Source of the DNA: Zopfochytrium polystomum
Taxonomy: Eukaryota; Chytridiomycota; Chytridiomycetes; Chytridiales; Chytridiaceae
Direction: 5' to 3'
Assembly (NCBI GenBank): GCA_025765615.1
Contig: JAIVFJ010000238.1
Location: 1 to 64,000, forward strand
Length of the DNA: 64,000 bases
Positions 1 to 12,262 of the stretch are shown here, in pieces. The notes beneath the pieces were generated by a model that saw nothing but the letters and a program-made list of their open reading frames with translations, ran no database searches and was not told the DNA's origin. A program made the position numbers and the translations under genes. How positions within the stretch are numbered: the first letter of the stretch is position 1; each line of letters begins with the position of its first letter.

Positions 1-934
1 CGGGTTGCGGCGGAAGCGGCGGCGGAAGCGGCGGGGTGGTGGGGAGGAAGGCAAGGGCGGCGGCAAGGGTGCGGCGGTGGTGAGAGTCGACCGAGTCGAC
101 CGAGTCGAGGCGGGTGCTGGCCCGGTCGCCGCCGCCGCCGCCGCCGAGTGGGTTTCCGTCGACGTGGCGGAGCCTGGCCGGACGTGTTGGTGGTGATGGT
201 GGTGGGTCGTCGCGTCCGGCGTTGTGTGCGCGGTGGGATGCTGCTGCTGCTGCGTGGCTGGCTGTGGGCTGGGCGGCGGGCTTGGCTGCGGAGCGAGGTC
301 AAGGACGCGCTTGCGTAAGGGCGCGAGCCGGGAGCCGCTACGACGACGGGGAGCGGGGGGCGGCGGGACGGGGTCCTGGTGCGGGCGATGCGGTCGGAGA
401 ACGAGGTGGTGGAGGCCGAGGAGGCGCGGCGGCGGGTGCGGAGGCGGGGGAGGCCGCCGAAGAGGGAGGGAGGGCTAGGCGCCGGTGGGGTCGGCGGGGC
501 TTGGGTTGGGGTGTTCGGGGAGGAGCGGTAGAGTGTGGTGGGGTGGTGAAAATTACTGTGCTTGGGGGCGCCTTTTGAAATCTTGGGCGGGGGTTACGAA
601 AGTTGACGAGGTGGTTGTGGGGGGGGAGGGGGGGGTGGTAGGGCGCAGGGAAGGACGACGCCGTTGTGACGCTGCTGCTTTGGCTGCTATGGACGTACTG
701 CTGCTGCTGCTGCTGCTGCTGGTAGCGGAGGTGAGGGTTATAGTCGGCGGGGGCGGGCCGACCGGTGCCTGATGCGATCATCTGTTGCAGTTGCTTGGCG
801 GTGGACTCCGGGGAAACGCAGTTTATGCAGTAGATAGGGAAAAGTGCGGCTGCTGCTGCTGCTGCTGGGGCGGCTGGCTGTGCGGTGAATGAGCGAGGGC
901 TGGCGAGTGAGTGAGGGAGGGAGGGAATCCGCAC
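1..934 (-). CDS. Partial low-complexity Gln/Pro/His/Ala-rich protein
   Basis: The minus strand reads through long open stretches that look more like protein than the other frames. One segment near 700-830 has a Gln-rich run after a STAKQLQQMIASGTGRP stretch. A second segment near 1-330 reads KRVLDLAPQP followed by poly-Gln, poly-His and poly-Ala tracts. The two segments are in different frames, so an intron or indel must lie near 340-600. The gene continues beyond the left edge and its start is not certain. No domain is recognisable. Long Pro/Gln/His tracts are common in fungal regulatory proteins, but that is only a guess. The GC-rich sequence keeps several frames open, so support is weak. 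Confidence 0.3.
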
Positions 935-987
935 GGAATATTTTCAATGAAGATCAAGTTCCTGCGAGCGGCGAGGAGAGGGAGACA

Positions 988-1033
<46 letters not shown>

Positions 1034-1228
1034 AAAAAAAAAAGAAAGAAAGAAAGAGTGATTGTCTTGTGCAAACATCATCAGGGACAAGCCCAAGTAA
1101 GTGTAAGGAGGAGACAGGCAGAGAGACAGACGGGCGGAGCGCACTCTTTGCACTGCCTCCCCAACCGAACACGCCACCACGTGCGGCGGCTTGCCAAACA
1201 GTGCGTGTGGATGTGTGTGTGTGTGTGC

Positions 1229-1260
<32 letters not shown>

Positions 1261-1884
1261 CTGCTCCAAACCCATCATCGATCGAGCCACGCTAGCAGCA
1301 AAAGAGACAAGACGCTCGATCAAAGTTCCTTCCTCCAAAACAGGCTTCCGTTTTTGGAACGAGGACCAAAACCGCACTTTGTCGGCTCCTGTCTTCAGGT
1401 ATTTACTCCAAAAACAAGGAAATTTCCCCGCTTTGACCGCTTGAATTGCAAGTGTGCAGAGGACACGAATACAACAACAACAACAACATATCAATGCATC
1501 AATGTATCAATGTATTAATATCTAATATTTCCTTTTGTATTTATGCAGAGTCGTCGTCCTCCGAAGAAGGTTTGGGAAGAAGACGCATAAAAGAATTCCA
1601 GCGTAGCAAGTGTGTATTAAACGCGGGCAACCGTGATTGTATTTGCCGTGGAGACAGGGGACACACAATTTCGGCTCGGATGTCTGTCAGTCCAGTCTGC
1701 TTGCGCTCCACACTCCCGTCGACCGACCGACCGACACGGGCATGGGCATGCAAGTCCAGAGCGAAGAATATTTGGGGGCGCGATTTTTTGTGAATTCTGC
1801 TCCAGGCTGCACACGAAACAAACAAACAAACGAGAAGAAAAAGAAAGAAAAAAAAAAAAAAAGCAAAAAGGACACCCGACTCAA
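935..1884. other. Intergenic region with GA and GT microsatellites
   Basis: No convincing gene is seen. The stretch holds a GA repeat at about 979-1028 passing into an A-rich tract, a GT repeat at about 1203-1260, a short CAA repeat near 1471-1488, and an A-rich tract at 1839-1868 beside the 3' end of the next minus-strand gene. The open frames across it are repeat translations. Confidence 0.6.
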
Positions 1885-2957
1885 TCACGCCGACGCCGCT
1901 TGCCGCTCCGCCTCCAACCTCTCAAAAGTCGGCCCCGCCTTCTCCAGCGCCGCCTTGACCAACGCCCTCGCGCCGCCCTTTACCACCCCGCGGTGCGCCG
2001 CCACCAAATTCTCAAACTCCCACTCCGCCACGACCGCCTCGACGAACCGCTGGAACGCGCGCGGAGCCCCGGGCTCCCGCCGCAACCCGACCCCGCCCAG
2101 CGTCGGGTGGAACCCGACCTCGCCGGCCGCGATCCCCAGGATCCCGCGCACCGTCGCGTCCACTGAGGGACCCGCTAGAACGAGGGTGTCGTCCACGTGT
2201 AACGTGCGCGACGCGTGGGTGCAGGCAAAAGAGCCCCGAAAAGTGGTTCGACTCCGGTTGCGGGTCGTCAAAGTCGGCGCCCGAGGGGATCCGGAGGGAC
2301 ACGTCTGGCGACCAGCGGGTGAGCGCCGTCGAAATGTCGCCGGTCCTGCAAAAATGTTGCGGTAGCGTGTTCAGCAACCAAACGTCGTTCCGGGAACTCC
2401 ATCGAAACTCAAGCCTCTACGTTACCACTTGACATCCGGCAGCACCCGCAAGTGCCGCTTCGTCCCCCAGTACTCCGCGTCCGGGTACAGCTCCTGAAAC
2501 TTTTTAAAGTACACCGTGTGGTACGGGTGGCTCCCGACCACCGCCTGGATCAGCTTGCCGCCGTCCGTCAGCTTGTCGATCGCCGCCTTGACCGCGGTGT
2601 CCGGGTCGACCGTGTCGATGACGAGGTACTTGCCCGACGAGAGCTTAAGGAGCGACATTTGCGTGCCTGTTTTTTTTTTGAGAAAGAGAGGGGGAAAAGG
2701 GAAGGAAGGGCGATGTTGGAAAAACGAGGCGGTGGCCTTGGGTTTGTGCGCGGCTTTTGGGTCACGCACCAACATCGATGCCCTTGGCGACTTCAAAGGA
2801 CTAATCGTCGTGGGGAGGACGGGGGAAGAGTGCGGCACAGGAGGGCGACGTGAGAGATCCAGATTAGTAACTGGACACATCGACGGGGACAGTGTACCGT
2901 CTGGATCGTGTAGAAGCCGGGCGCGACTTCGATGAGGGGATCGCTTGCGCCGGACAT
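1885..2957 (-). CDS. Metallo-beta-lactamase-like hydrolase (DUF4336-type)
   Basis: Four exons join cleanly. The start ATG is at 2957; exon 1 encodes MSGASDPLIEVAPGFYTIQT. A tiny second exon (GIDVG) uses a GTGCGT donor and joins in phase to TQMSLLKLSSGKYLVIDT. A further intron follows PDVKW. The product is about 257 residues. A SHPYHT motif near residues 70-75, followed by YPDAEYWGTKRH, and a late AAHRG match the layout of metallo-beta-lactamase-fold proteins of the DUF4336 type. The substrate is unknown. One apparent frame slip occurs after SGLF (plus-strand AAAA at 2227-2230): reading three bases instead of four restores THASRTLHVDD. This may be a consensus error or an inactivating indel. 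No signal peptide is seen, so a cytosolic location is likely. It lies about 480 bp downstream of the GMC gene on the same strand. Confidence 0.7.
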
Positions 2958-3439
2958 TCTTTCTCTTGGGGGTGTGCGTGCGTGCGAGCGTGCGCGTTTG
3001 TGTGTGAGTGGCTGCTTGTGTGGTCGATTGATGACGAGGATTGCCTCGTACGTGGCCCACCTTAAGTACTCCCGCGTGATCCCGCCAAATGTCATGGGAA
3101 CGGCTTTGAAATTCGCGGTTCATGTGTGGGGGTGGGGGGGTCCGAACCTTCCCCCCGAACCACCTGGAGCAGAGCAGCGTGCGTGCGTGCCCGAAGTTGC
3201 CACTTTCGGGCTGACAATCTTCACAACGCTGCAGAAGATCGTTCACCGAGCGCAAGAGGGAATTGTCAGAAATCGAGACAATATCTTTCACGATCCCCTT
3301 TCTACAATGCTCCGAAACGGAAAACATTTCTCCCTAAGGTACCCTCAGTCATACACGCAGTGATTGTATTCTTGTTGCTACACAAATGTCCCTTTGCAAA
3401 ACACATACACTCATTCAATGTGCTGGGCGGAGGGGGCCC

Positions 3440-5905
3440 TCAGCTACTGAAACGCCCTTTGATAATGTCGCTGGCGACTTCGCCAATCATGACGCACGGC
3501 GCGTTCGTGTTGCCCGACACGACCGCCGGCATGATGGACGCGTCCACTACGCGGAGATTCGAGAACCCTTTCACCTTCAAGGTCTCGCTAGAAACCACAG
3601 TCGTCGGGTCCGAGCTCGGTCCCATCTTGCAGGTTCCAACTGGTGGGGGGTGTTTTTTCATATCGGAAAAGGAAAAACCTGTGAGCCAAGTAAATCACAA
3701 CAGATAGAATAACGCATTACCTGGGTGGTACACCGTCAACGCCATCCGTCTGCACATTTCGCGCAGGTACCCGTCCGACGCCAAAATCCTCCTGCGCTCC
3801 TCAGCGTCGGGCTTGCCCGTCTTGCCCGTCTCCGCCCTCCACAGCTCGTTCACGATGCTCTCGTCCACCATCTCCTCGCCGACCCACTCCGGCTCCATCT
3901 CCCGCATCTTGTCGACGATCCGCCGCGTCCCCTTGCAGCAGTCCACCATCGCGTCCAGGTCGCGCTCGTCGCCAAAGTACCGCGGGTCGATCGCTACCTT
4001 GTCGAACGCGTCCGCGCTCCGCAGCCGCACCGTCCCGCGCGAGTGCGGCTGCAGCAGCGTCGCGGACCGCCGCGAAGGTCGATCCGGGCTTGCGCTGCGC
4101 GATCGCGTCGCGCGACGCGTCGGCCTCGGAAGCGTCGAACGCCGTGGTCACCGGCAGGTCCGGGTTCGGCGCGCTGACCGTCTTATCCCACCCGAACGAG
4201 TCGAGGAACGGCGGGTCCAGGCACGCCGGCATAAAGTGGATCTGCGAGTCCGGCCCGCCGCGGCCCGTGCGCTTTCGCTCCGAGTTGAAAAACGCCATCG
4301 ACTCCACCCCGCACGTCGCCATCATTCCGCCTTGGTAGAGCTTGTACTTGTGCATGGCCGTCGCGAGGATCGGCGGCGTGCCGCGGTACATTGTGCTCGT
4401 CTTGTCGTTGTAGCACATTGGAACGATCATATGGTCGTGCAGGTTCTCGCCCACGGGCAGGTCGGCGACCAAGGGGATGTTGTGCTTTGCGAGTTCCGCT
4501 GCGGGACCTGTAGAGTGGGGGGCGTGAGGTTTTCACTTTCATGGCCGTAATGCGGGGTAAAGTGGAATGTTGCGCGTACCGATTCCCGAGACCATCAGGA
4601 GGCCCGGCGAGTTGACGGCGCCGCACGATACAATGACCTCTTTCGCTGCAGAAATCATGCACGGGCTGGATTCCCGCGATTTTTGCACGTGCACGCCGGT
4701 CACTTTCTTGTGGCCGTCGGGCTGCGCCTTGCCGTCGTCCGCAAACACGAGCTTCGTGGCGTAGTGGTCAACGAGAACTGTGAGGTTGTTGCGGTAGTGC
4801 GGCGAGTCTGGGTCGACCAGAGGCTGGATGTATGCACGGTTAGTCGACCATCTCACACCCTTGTATATCGTGGACTGTGATGCGTGTGTGATTGCAAAGG
4901 AGTGTGGTTTGTCGGTTAGTGGGCTCCCTTCGACTATCGAGTGAAAGAGCGAAGAAGAAAAGGTTTCCTCTCCTCACCTGCGAGATTCCCGCGCCAAACT
5001 GCGTCTTCCCATTATAATCCACCCCGTTAAAACGGATGCTCGTACGCGACGGGCACGCCCGAAATCCCGCCGTCGGCGCCCCGTCCGACGCCGAGCTGCT
5101 CGCACGCGCCGATAAAGACATTGTTGAGCGGAAGTACGTCCCCGCCCGACGTGGTAGACACCTTGAGTGGGCCTTCCGTCCCGTGCACGTCCGCGTCCAC
5201 CTGGTCTTCTGGCAGCTGCGAGCCCTCCGACTTTGTAAAGTACCCCTGTACTTTCTTGAACCCCCACCCCGCGCAGCCGTGGTCGCGCTCCCACTCGTCG
5301 TAGTCGGCCGCGTTGCAGCGGACGTACAGCATCGCGTTGATGCTGGAGCTGCCGCCGAGAAGCTTGCCTGTGTGGGGGGTGGCACAGAGACAGGAGGGTG
5401 GGTGGGTTAATTCTTGACGCGGTACATTGTGGGGCGGAAACAGGAACTGGCCCAACGAACCAACCTCGCGGCCAAAAGTGCTGGCGGTTCTTGGTCTTTC
5501 CCTGCGCTTCGGTGGTGTAGTGCCAGTCGCTCTCTGACTTGAGGAGGTTTGTCCAGGCGATGGGGGTATCAACCTAGGTGCAGTGTGACCGCGTTAGAGC
5601 ACGTGCAGGGCAGGGCGTTTTCGCCAACTTACATTAGGGTCCCCGAGTCCTTCGGGTCCTGCCTCGACGAGCAGCACCGTGACATTCGGATCTTCCGAGA
5701 GCCTGTTTGCGACGACAGACCCGCTGCTTCCGCCGCCGATGACGATGTCTGGAAGTGTGGGGAGGAGGGCAAGTTAAGAGCGAGATGCCGGAGTGTTCGG
5801 CGACGCGCTGGGGATATGTCACGTTGGACGTTACTCACAGTCGAAGGAGGAGTCAATTGATTCGTGCGTGCTGAACACGCGGCGCGTGCCAGGACGAGAG
5901 GGCAT
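3440..5905 (-). CDS. GMC-family FAD oxidoreductase (alcohol/choline dehydrogenase-like)
   Basis: A multi-exon gene whose start ATG is at 5905 ([11 protein letters not shown]). After the first intron comes the FAD-binding Rossmann motif [20 protein letters not shown] signature 1 is [17 protein letters not shown] and signature 2 is [18 protein letters not shown]. The C-terminal catalytic region has HPVGTCKMG and DASIMP...GNTNAP, giving the His/Asn pair expected of this family. At least six GT-AG introns are visible. There is no obvious signal peptide, so it may be intracellular. Two frame breaks are apparent: an extra base in plus-strand AAAA at 5029-5032 (between YEHPF and [12 protein letters not shown]), and one near 4060-4067 before [13 protein letters not shown]. 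Family residues are intact on both sides, so the breaks may be sequencing errors or recent mutations. The exact substrate cannot be told from sequence. Confidence 0.85.
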
Positions 5906-7452
5906 CTTGTTTTGGTTCTGTATTGTCGGTGGAGGCTATGTGGATGAGACTGTGTGGGTGCTTGGCATAGTTGTGTGTGGCAATTTAAGGGGTGCGTTGC
6001 CCGTCTGGTGGAGAGAGAAACAGAAACAGAGAGAGAGAGAGTGTGTGTGTGTGTGTTTGTGTGTGCGTGTGTGTGTGTGTGTGCGTGCGTGGGTTGGAGA
6101 GAGAGAGGCGGAGGACAGATTGCGGTCCCGTGCCACCTGACAATGCGGCGGGTCTCTGATTGGCTCTGGACCGAGACCGACTGGATTGCCCCGTCGGCTG
6201 ATCTCTTCGATTCAATTCCGCCCCCGCCCGCCTCCAATTTACAGCACTCCGCGCCGTTTTGCGTTGTCTCAAACCTTGGCCCACTAATGTCGCACGGTTT
6301 GCAAAGTGCACGGGACTTGGAGGCCACAAAGGGTGATTTTTGTTGGTCACATGATGGAGCCTCGTTTGCATTAAGAACGAACCTCCTTGGCGCTTTCATG
6401 GCGGTTCAACCCTTGTGATCCCGCCGACAGACACCATCAAGCTCCCGAGTTGTGCGGTTCCGAGGCAAGCTAGGCACAGAAGCCGCGTTTCACGCGGGGG
6501 TCACCTGAGTGACGTGGAACCAATTGCAATGAGTTTCAGAAGGAGGATCGCGATCGCCCCAGAAGAAGCGGAAAGACCATGTGACAGGCAAGCTCGTCTC
6601 CAAGGCGATTTTTTCAAAAAAAAGAAGCTCTGAATGGAAGGCGTTCAGGGATGGACCGTCTCGGATGTGGCGGAAGCAGTTGCCCGAAAGGTTGAGGAGC
6701 TTCTTGTGGATCGCTTCTTGGATACCCAAACAAGTAGAGAAGCCTTTGTGTATGACCATATCATGTGGTTTATGCCTTAGGCTGTAAAACGGCATTATTG
6801 AGCCTCTTCGCGAAAGACCATCGACCAACAGTTCGTCCGACGATGATGCGAATTGTGCCCTATCGAAAACAAAATGTCGCCAGCGGTAGATAAGAATTCT
6901 AGCAGAAATCTTGGGTTACTCTTCCACAAGGTTGTCAAAGGAAACATATTGAATCCTCTGGGAAGTAAGCTCTGCTGCTTCTCGGCTGTTTGGAACGCGA
7001 AGGACAAACGTTATCCGATTTGACTCGTGCACCTCTCCTTAATTTTTGCAGCGTCAATTCTCGAACACATGTCGCGTTACCCAAGACCTCGTGTTTTCTT
7101 TAGATTGATCCTGACTTATACTTTAGCCAGGGGTCACTTTCTTCGTCATCGGGCAAGCGACACAAGCCACCACCCTCTCCCACTGGAAGGCTGCAACTCA
7201 CCCTGTAGCCGAAATGACAATTTCCTGCAACGCAAGCAAACGCGTTGGCTTTGAACCTTCGATAGCTTCATGAAAACAAGAATCCTCCTTGTTTTAGAAA
7301 TGGGCAATTTTTTTCCACAGTGGTCGCTTCATCTCGAGAGTCCTTGGCACGCGCTCTATGCTGTCAAAATTTACGTCTAAGCGCATAAATGGTAAACGTA
7401 TTTTTCAACTGTCGCTTTTGGGGGATAGATGGCAACGTCATTTTCGGCCGTT
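5906..7452. other. Intergenic region upstream of the GMC gene
   Basis: No supported gene. It contains a GA tract grading into a GT/GC repeat at about 6028-6095 (likely within the GMC upstream region). The rest is non-repetitive sequence in which reading frames are short and codon patterns are not protein-like. Confidence 0.5.
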
Positions 7453-8345
7453 TCAAACAACGTAAAATAATAATGAGAAAAGGGAAGAGAAGCGCCAGTC
7501 AATCTTCCGCCATCCATCGATAAAGTCTCCAAGATCCTCGCCGTCTCCGGCTGTCACGGCGATCGGCAGCGCAGCCTCGACCCTCTCCAGCATCCTCTCG
7601 TCGGCCAAGACGAACGCCGACGGCTCCTCGTCCAGTCGAAACTTAACAGTGCACGTCAACTCGTGCGAGATGACCACGTCGCCCTAGCGGCCGTCAAAGT
7701 TTATGGCCGCGCGCTCCACCGCGCCCATGCGCGCGAGCGGCGGCGTCTGGCCGTTCGCCCTCATTTGCCGCAGCCGGGCCGCGGCCGCGGCGGCGTCGTC
7801 TGCGGCGGCGCTGTGCAGTGCAGAGGCGTTGTTGAGCGGGAGTGAGACGACCTGCACAGTGATCAGAGATGAAGAAGTTCCCATGTATTGTTAGGATATG
7901 AATGGAGTGGTAACGACGTCAAGGGAACGGTACCTGCACAGTGATCAGAGATGAAGAAGAATCGGAGAAAAGGAAAGGAGAGGAAAAGGTGAAGGACACA
8001 AACAGGACAAGGCGAGGACATAGCGTTCTTGTTCACAACAGGCGTGGCGGGGGACGTGGACGATGGCCTTCACGGTGCGGGCGGAGGGTGGCACTGCGGC
8101 GGTCGCAAAGAGGTCGTTGGCGGTGGGGGTGAGGTGAGCTCTGCGGCGGTTTCCTGACGCGGGCGACGACGTGGGAGGTTGCGCGGGGGACGGAGACGAG
8201 CGGGGCGGTCGCGGCGGTCGCAGCGTCTTTGGCCGTGCGTTCGAGGTGGACCACGACCTCGCGGGGGCGATCAGCGATGGCGGCCGGAGGCTGTGTCGTT
8301 GTCTGTGTGTGTGTGTGTGTGTCGGCACATCCGCACGCGGTGACG
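7453..8345 (-). pseudogene. Decayed gene of unknown family
   Basis: Protein-like segments on the minus strand sit in different frames. Segments include AIADRPREVVVHLERTA, a stretch ending ARTVKAIVHVPRH, and a later exon VVSLPLNNASALHSAAADD running to AAINFDGR. That last segment meets an in-frame TAG at about 7681-7683 and then continues in frame with GDVVISHELTCTVKFRLDEE and a C-terminus ending in WRFSSLFSLLFYVV. At least one frame jump (near 8130-8160) and the stop suggest an inactivated gene. The family is not recognised. A 28-bp duplication lies at the intron 3' end inside it. Confidence 0.4.
7850..7959. repeat. 28-bp direct repeat duplicating an intron 3' end
   Basis: The same 28 bases occur at 7850-7877 and 7932-7959, 82 bp apart. 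Read on the minus strand they contain CTGATCAC and end in GTGCAG, a plausible branch-site plus 3' splice site. The intron end of the decayed gene therefore appears to be tandemly duplicated. Confidence 0.75.
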
Positions 8346-8438
8346 GTGTGAATATTTTTGATGTGCCGCACTGTATGTAAAAACTTTCTGGGAGCCAGAA
8401 GATAAAACAAATCCAGTGGTTAAAACCCCTCAACACTT

Positions 8439-10212
8439 TCAACACGCTGCCACCGTCTTTTCGAGAACCTCTGCTATGCGGCACCACACTTTGGACTCTG
8501 CATCCACAGCCCACAAGCAGTCCAAGTGCTCGTACCCTTCAATCCTCTCGGCCGCGACCAGCCGTAACTCATGTCGACCGACCCGGCGAGCCTCTGCTGC
8601 TTCGAGTTCCCGCCTCAGCCTTTCACCGTCGACGATTGTGTCAACCGATCCATAGAATAGTGCAACTGGGCACTGCACGCACCCGAGGTCGAACGAACAG
8701 GGCGGCTCGTTCGCATCAGGGCCGCGATCTTGGAAAGGCCCGATGACTTTTGTAGTTGCTATCTGCGCCCAGTGATGGATGATTTTCGTCGACAAAGGAC
8801 GCGGTGTGAACTGAAAGTATGTCGCCTTGCGGGATTTCTGCCAGTGTGCGTCGGTCCTGTTGGTTTTTTTTAAAGGGGTGGAGGTGAGAACGTTTTCATC
8901 AACCAAACGACCGGAAGCCATTCCCCCCACCTACCATCCAAACAGGTACCGAAACATCCGATACGCCAGCCCCATAAACACCCGCGGCGGCGCCCACCGC
9001 TGCACCGAGTTCATTACCGGCACAAACCCGTGCACCCCAAACACCGCGCGGAACCTCGCCCCCGCGCACCCGACCAGCAGACGCAGCGGGAACGCCTTAG
9101 CCACAAGCCCGCCGACGTATACCGCCGGCGCCAGCGCGACGAGCACCGACAGATGGCCGCTGAGCGCAGGATCGCGGTGTAGCGCGAGGAACACCTGCGC
9201 GTTGCCTTGCGAGTGGCCGACGACCGCGGCGCGGTGGCGGCCGGTGTGGGCGAGGATGTGGGTGAGGAGGGTCGGGACGTCGTGCTGGGCGAGCTCGTCG
9301 AGGGACCAGTTCCAGTATGCGGCGCTGCGCGGGGTGAGGTGGGTGTGGCGCGGGATGACGGCGCGGTTCTTTGGTGGGTTGATAAGGGGGGAGGGGGTAT
9401 TGGGGAAGACCAGAGTGCTGTTAGCCCGCAGCGGGGATGAATGTTAAAGGGGGCAGGCTCATACATTCCCAAGCCACACATCGAATCCTTGGTCCACCAG
9501 GTAGAACGCGAGCGACGATGGGCCGTTGCTAACCCACACTCCTGCACTTTGGAACAGGCCATGCAGCAGGAGCACCGGCTCGCATTCACGTGGAGCCTTT
9601 TGGATGGTGAGAAGGAAAAAAAATAACCCATTAGGTACCGCGAGTGCGCCCTCCAGACCAGACCTTCCCGCCCGGCCGGCCGATTCGATGCAGCTCGAGG
9701 ACGAACCCGTCCCGCGTCACCGCCTCGTGCGTCTCGCACGAAAACCCGGCATCGCCGCAGCAGTCCTCCACGCTCGACTGCGCGCCTTGCTTCCAAACTT
9801 GCCGGAGTCGACTTTGCAGAGACGACCACAACGGGAAAAGACAACAGGCTTGCTCGGAAGACTTGCCGCCGCTGATTTCTTGGTCGCTTTCGTCGAGGGC
9901 AAAGGCGGTGTCGGAATCTGTTCCGGTCGTCGTCGGCGGTGAGCCACCGCGGCGGGGCCTTGCGGCCGCGGGAGCGTCTGTGAAGAGGCTGTCGAGTTTG
10001 GGGGAGTTCGTGTGGGTGGCAGCGGATCCACAGTCCTCGTCAGTCTTTTTGGGATGTGCCGCCGACTCAATCGCAGCATCCATGGGTGACAAAAAGATGA
10101 GGAGCTCCCTGCGATCGACGCACCCAGCTGGGTCCAAAAATCCGTAAAGAGCTAGCGAAAGAAGAGAGAGGAGAGCATCCTCGAGGGTGGACAGTACTAG
10201 AAGCGTTATCAT
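8439..10212 (-). CDS. Acid-lipase-like alpha/beta hydrolase (AB-hydrolase-associated lipase)
   Basis: The start chosen is the ATG at 10212, giving a hydrophobic N-terminus ([18 protein letters not shown]), so the protein is likely membrane-anchored or secretory. An alternative ATG lies near 10083. A region [19 protein letters not shown] matches the lipase-associated N-terminal domain. Then come the oxyanion region [14 protein letters not shown], the nucleophile elbow GHSQGN, the acid GSVDTIVD and the histidine in YEHLDCLW, so a complete Ser-Asp-His triad is visible. The family hydrolyses steryl esters or triacylglycerols; the substrate here is an inference. Introns are clear after [11 protein letters not shown] and after RYLFGW. 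The junction before [11 protein letters not shown] is ambiguous: the best-looking donor at the GTACCT is out of phase, and a weaker GTCTGG donor is in phase. Confidence 0.8.
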
Positions 10213-10499
10213 GATAGAAGTGGATGCAGTTTGCGAAAAGCAAACGTCCAGCAGTGAGCTCCACTGCGGGGACCAACTTGCTGCCGTTTCACAATGTCTC
10301 CCACCGCTCATTTCACTTTGCCTGTTCAAGTTCGAATTTACAATTCTCAGTGTTGCGCCTTTCGTAGTCAAAATCATGTATGCATTGACGTAATGGACGC
10401 GAATGCAAACTCGTTGACTTGGAAATGTTCACGGGAAAAAAGTGAATGGAATATTAATACGAACCCGCCGAAACTCTCCACCGCATCTAATCTGCCCTG

Positions 10500-11005
10500 A
10501 ACAATGAGAGCTTGTCCGGTGATGCACTTCAATGTAAGAGCGCAGGGCGGCTGGGAGTGCCTGGTCCAGCAACACCTGGAACACCGAATCATGAAGAGCG
10601 CTAGGATAGAACTTGCTCGACTCGCTGAACGCCCTGGATCAGTAAGTAATGCCGCTTTACAACCCGGAAAAAAACGCACCAAAGGGGGAGGGGGGGGGGG
10701 GGGGGGGGGGGGGGGGAAGGGGGGGTGGGAAACAAATACACCACTCACTATCCCACTCCGTCTTCTTCCCCGACTTCCACGTAATCGGTGTCTTATCGAG
10801 ATGCAAAACGCACGCCTTGCGCGCGCGTTGTAAATACCCTCGGACATGCCCATCAGCGAAATGCTGTTCGCCTCTCCAGCTCGTCCAGGCTCCGCGCCAT
10901 CATCAGCCCCGCCCCTATCGCCTTGGCCAGCACCTACTTGAGAGGTAGCTGCCGCCTGCTTCCGAGTGCACGCCGCGGAACCAGAGCTGCTGCCGAGTCT
11001 CCATC
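10500..11005 (-). pseudogene. Relic of a DUF2235 gene
   Basis: Two short stretches match the 3' half of the intact DUF2235 gene at 14013-15918. LHDSVFQVLLDQALP corresponds to LHESVFQVLLDVPIP of the intact copy, and QQLWFRGVHSEAGG corresponds to QKWFRGAHADVGGG. Between them the sequence has shifted frames and a 27-base G run has appeared. No 5' half is present. This is a decayed partial paralogue. Confidence 0.7.
10690..10716. repeat. 27-base poly-G run
   Basis: An uninterrupted run of 27 G with further G blocks on both sides (10684-10688, 10719-10725). It lies inside the DUF2235 relic. Such a tract could form G-quadruplexes, and its exact length is prone to sequencing error. Confidence 0.85.
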
Positions 11006-11843
11006 CCGATCGGTGTGCCGTCGGCTAAGGGTGTTGAGTGGAGTATCCGCTGTTGGAATTTGGGGAATTTGGCTGGCAGAATTTTGGGCTGTCTGGCACT
11101 TGCGCTTTGCACTTCAGGAAGTGGCCCAAGCATCCTCAAATTTGGGGCGGTGCCTTTCCTCCTGAGCAGTAAAAAAGGAAGATGAGGACAAAGTCAGACA
11201 AGGATAAGACATCATACCCGCTTCTTAAACACGGAGCGGATGCGGATGAGGCATTTTATTGATAAATTTACCCTGAAAAAGCAGATATCGGATAGATGCG
11301 CTTTTTCAAAGCGAATGCAGATACTGAATTTACGAAATCCGCTTATGCAGATGCGGACTCAAATATCTCCATATCCGCTCCATATCCAGCGGTTGCCAGC
11401 TGGGTCTGGGTAAGCAGCACTGTGTGTGGCGGCAACCAAGCAGGAGGCGATGGTGTTGTGGCAAATGCAATGACAAAGCGGCAGTGATGCGGCACCAGCA
11501 ATCCTCCTTAAGCTGACAAGGGCACCCTCTATGAGCTCAAGTTTTGACACCCATTTCTCCTCTGCCACTTAAAATTCCCAAACTGACAAAAAAGCACAAA
11601 CACATCCAGACAAGCTGGTGCTTCCACATTGGCACAGGTTCTTTGCATGAAAACAAACCAGTAGAATCACATTTTTGAATGTTTCAAATTTTGTGTTGGG
11701 CCATTGGCAAGCCAAAGCCAGGGACTGACGCTGTCTGTGGTTCGGTGCAATATCAGACTGCAGCTGCAGATCCAGGTTTGGAGCAGCCTACAAGTGGCAT
11801 TGTTAAGCACCAATTGAAAGCAGCCCAAAGGGGAAGTGGCACA

Positions 11844-11924
11844 GACAACGTGGCTGAGAACTTAAGGCGACAGACTAGAAATCTGTTATGGTTTCCGTTC
11901 GCAGGTTCGAGTCCTGTTGCGAAT
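11844..11924 (+). pseudogene. tRNA-Ser(AGA)-derived element
   Basis: The D-arm (TGGCTGAG...AAGGCGA), anticodon stem-loop (ACAGA-CTAGAAA-TCTGT, anticodon AGA), a long variable arm and the T-arm with GGTTCGAGTCC are all readable, as in a class II tRNA-Ser. The acceptor stem does not pair: GACAACG at the 5' side faces TGCGAAT. It is therefore a pseudo-tRNA or the head of a SINE rather than a working tRNA. Confidence 0.55.
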
Positions 11925-12262
11925 AAGAGAAAGGGTGCCTGGGTAAATGAGGAATGTTGATGCAAAACAGCTTGCTTGACTCTTTGTAACAGTTATTGCC
12001 TGTGCAGCGCAGAAAGTTGTGTGGATGGCAAGTCGACATTCCTTTTGAAGAGCACTCCAACGCAGAAAAACAACAACATGTGTTTGAATGCGTGCAGTAA
12101 CTCAGTGGTGATGGTACAGCCTGATCTGTGCGTACCTTGGGCAGCTGACCCAAAGCCCAGCGAGGAGCGGCGGTGTGAGCAAACCCCTGTGCGCCAGTGT
12201 GCGGAATTGCCTTCTCCTTTGAAGGAGTAAGTGCTCCAACAAGCCAGCAGATGATATAGCGG

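Noticed and set aside
823..1180. Long minus-strand frames full of SLSLSL
   Set aside because: They translate the GA/CT microsatellite and have no other protein-like part.
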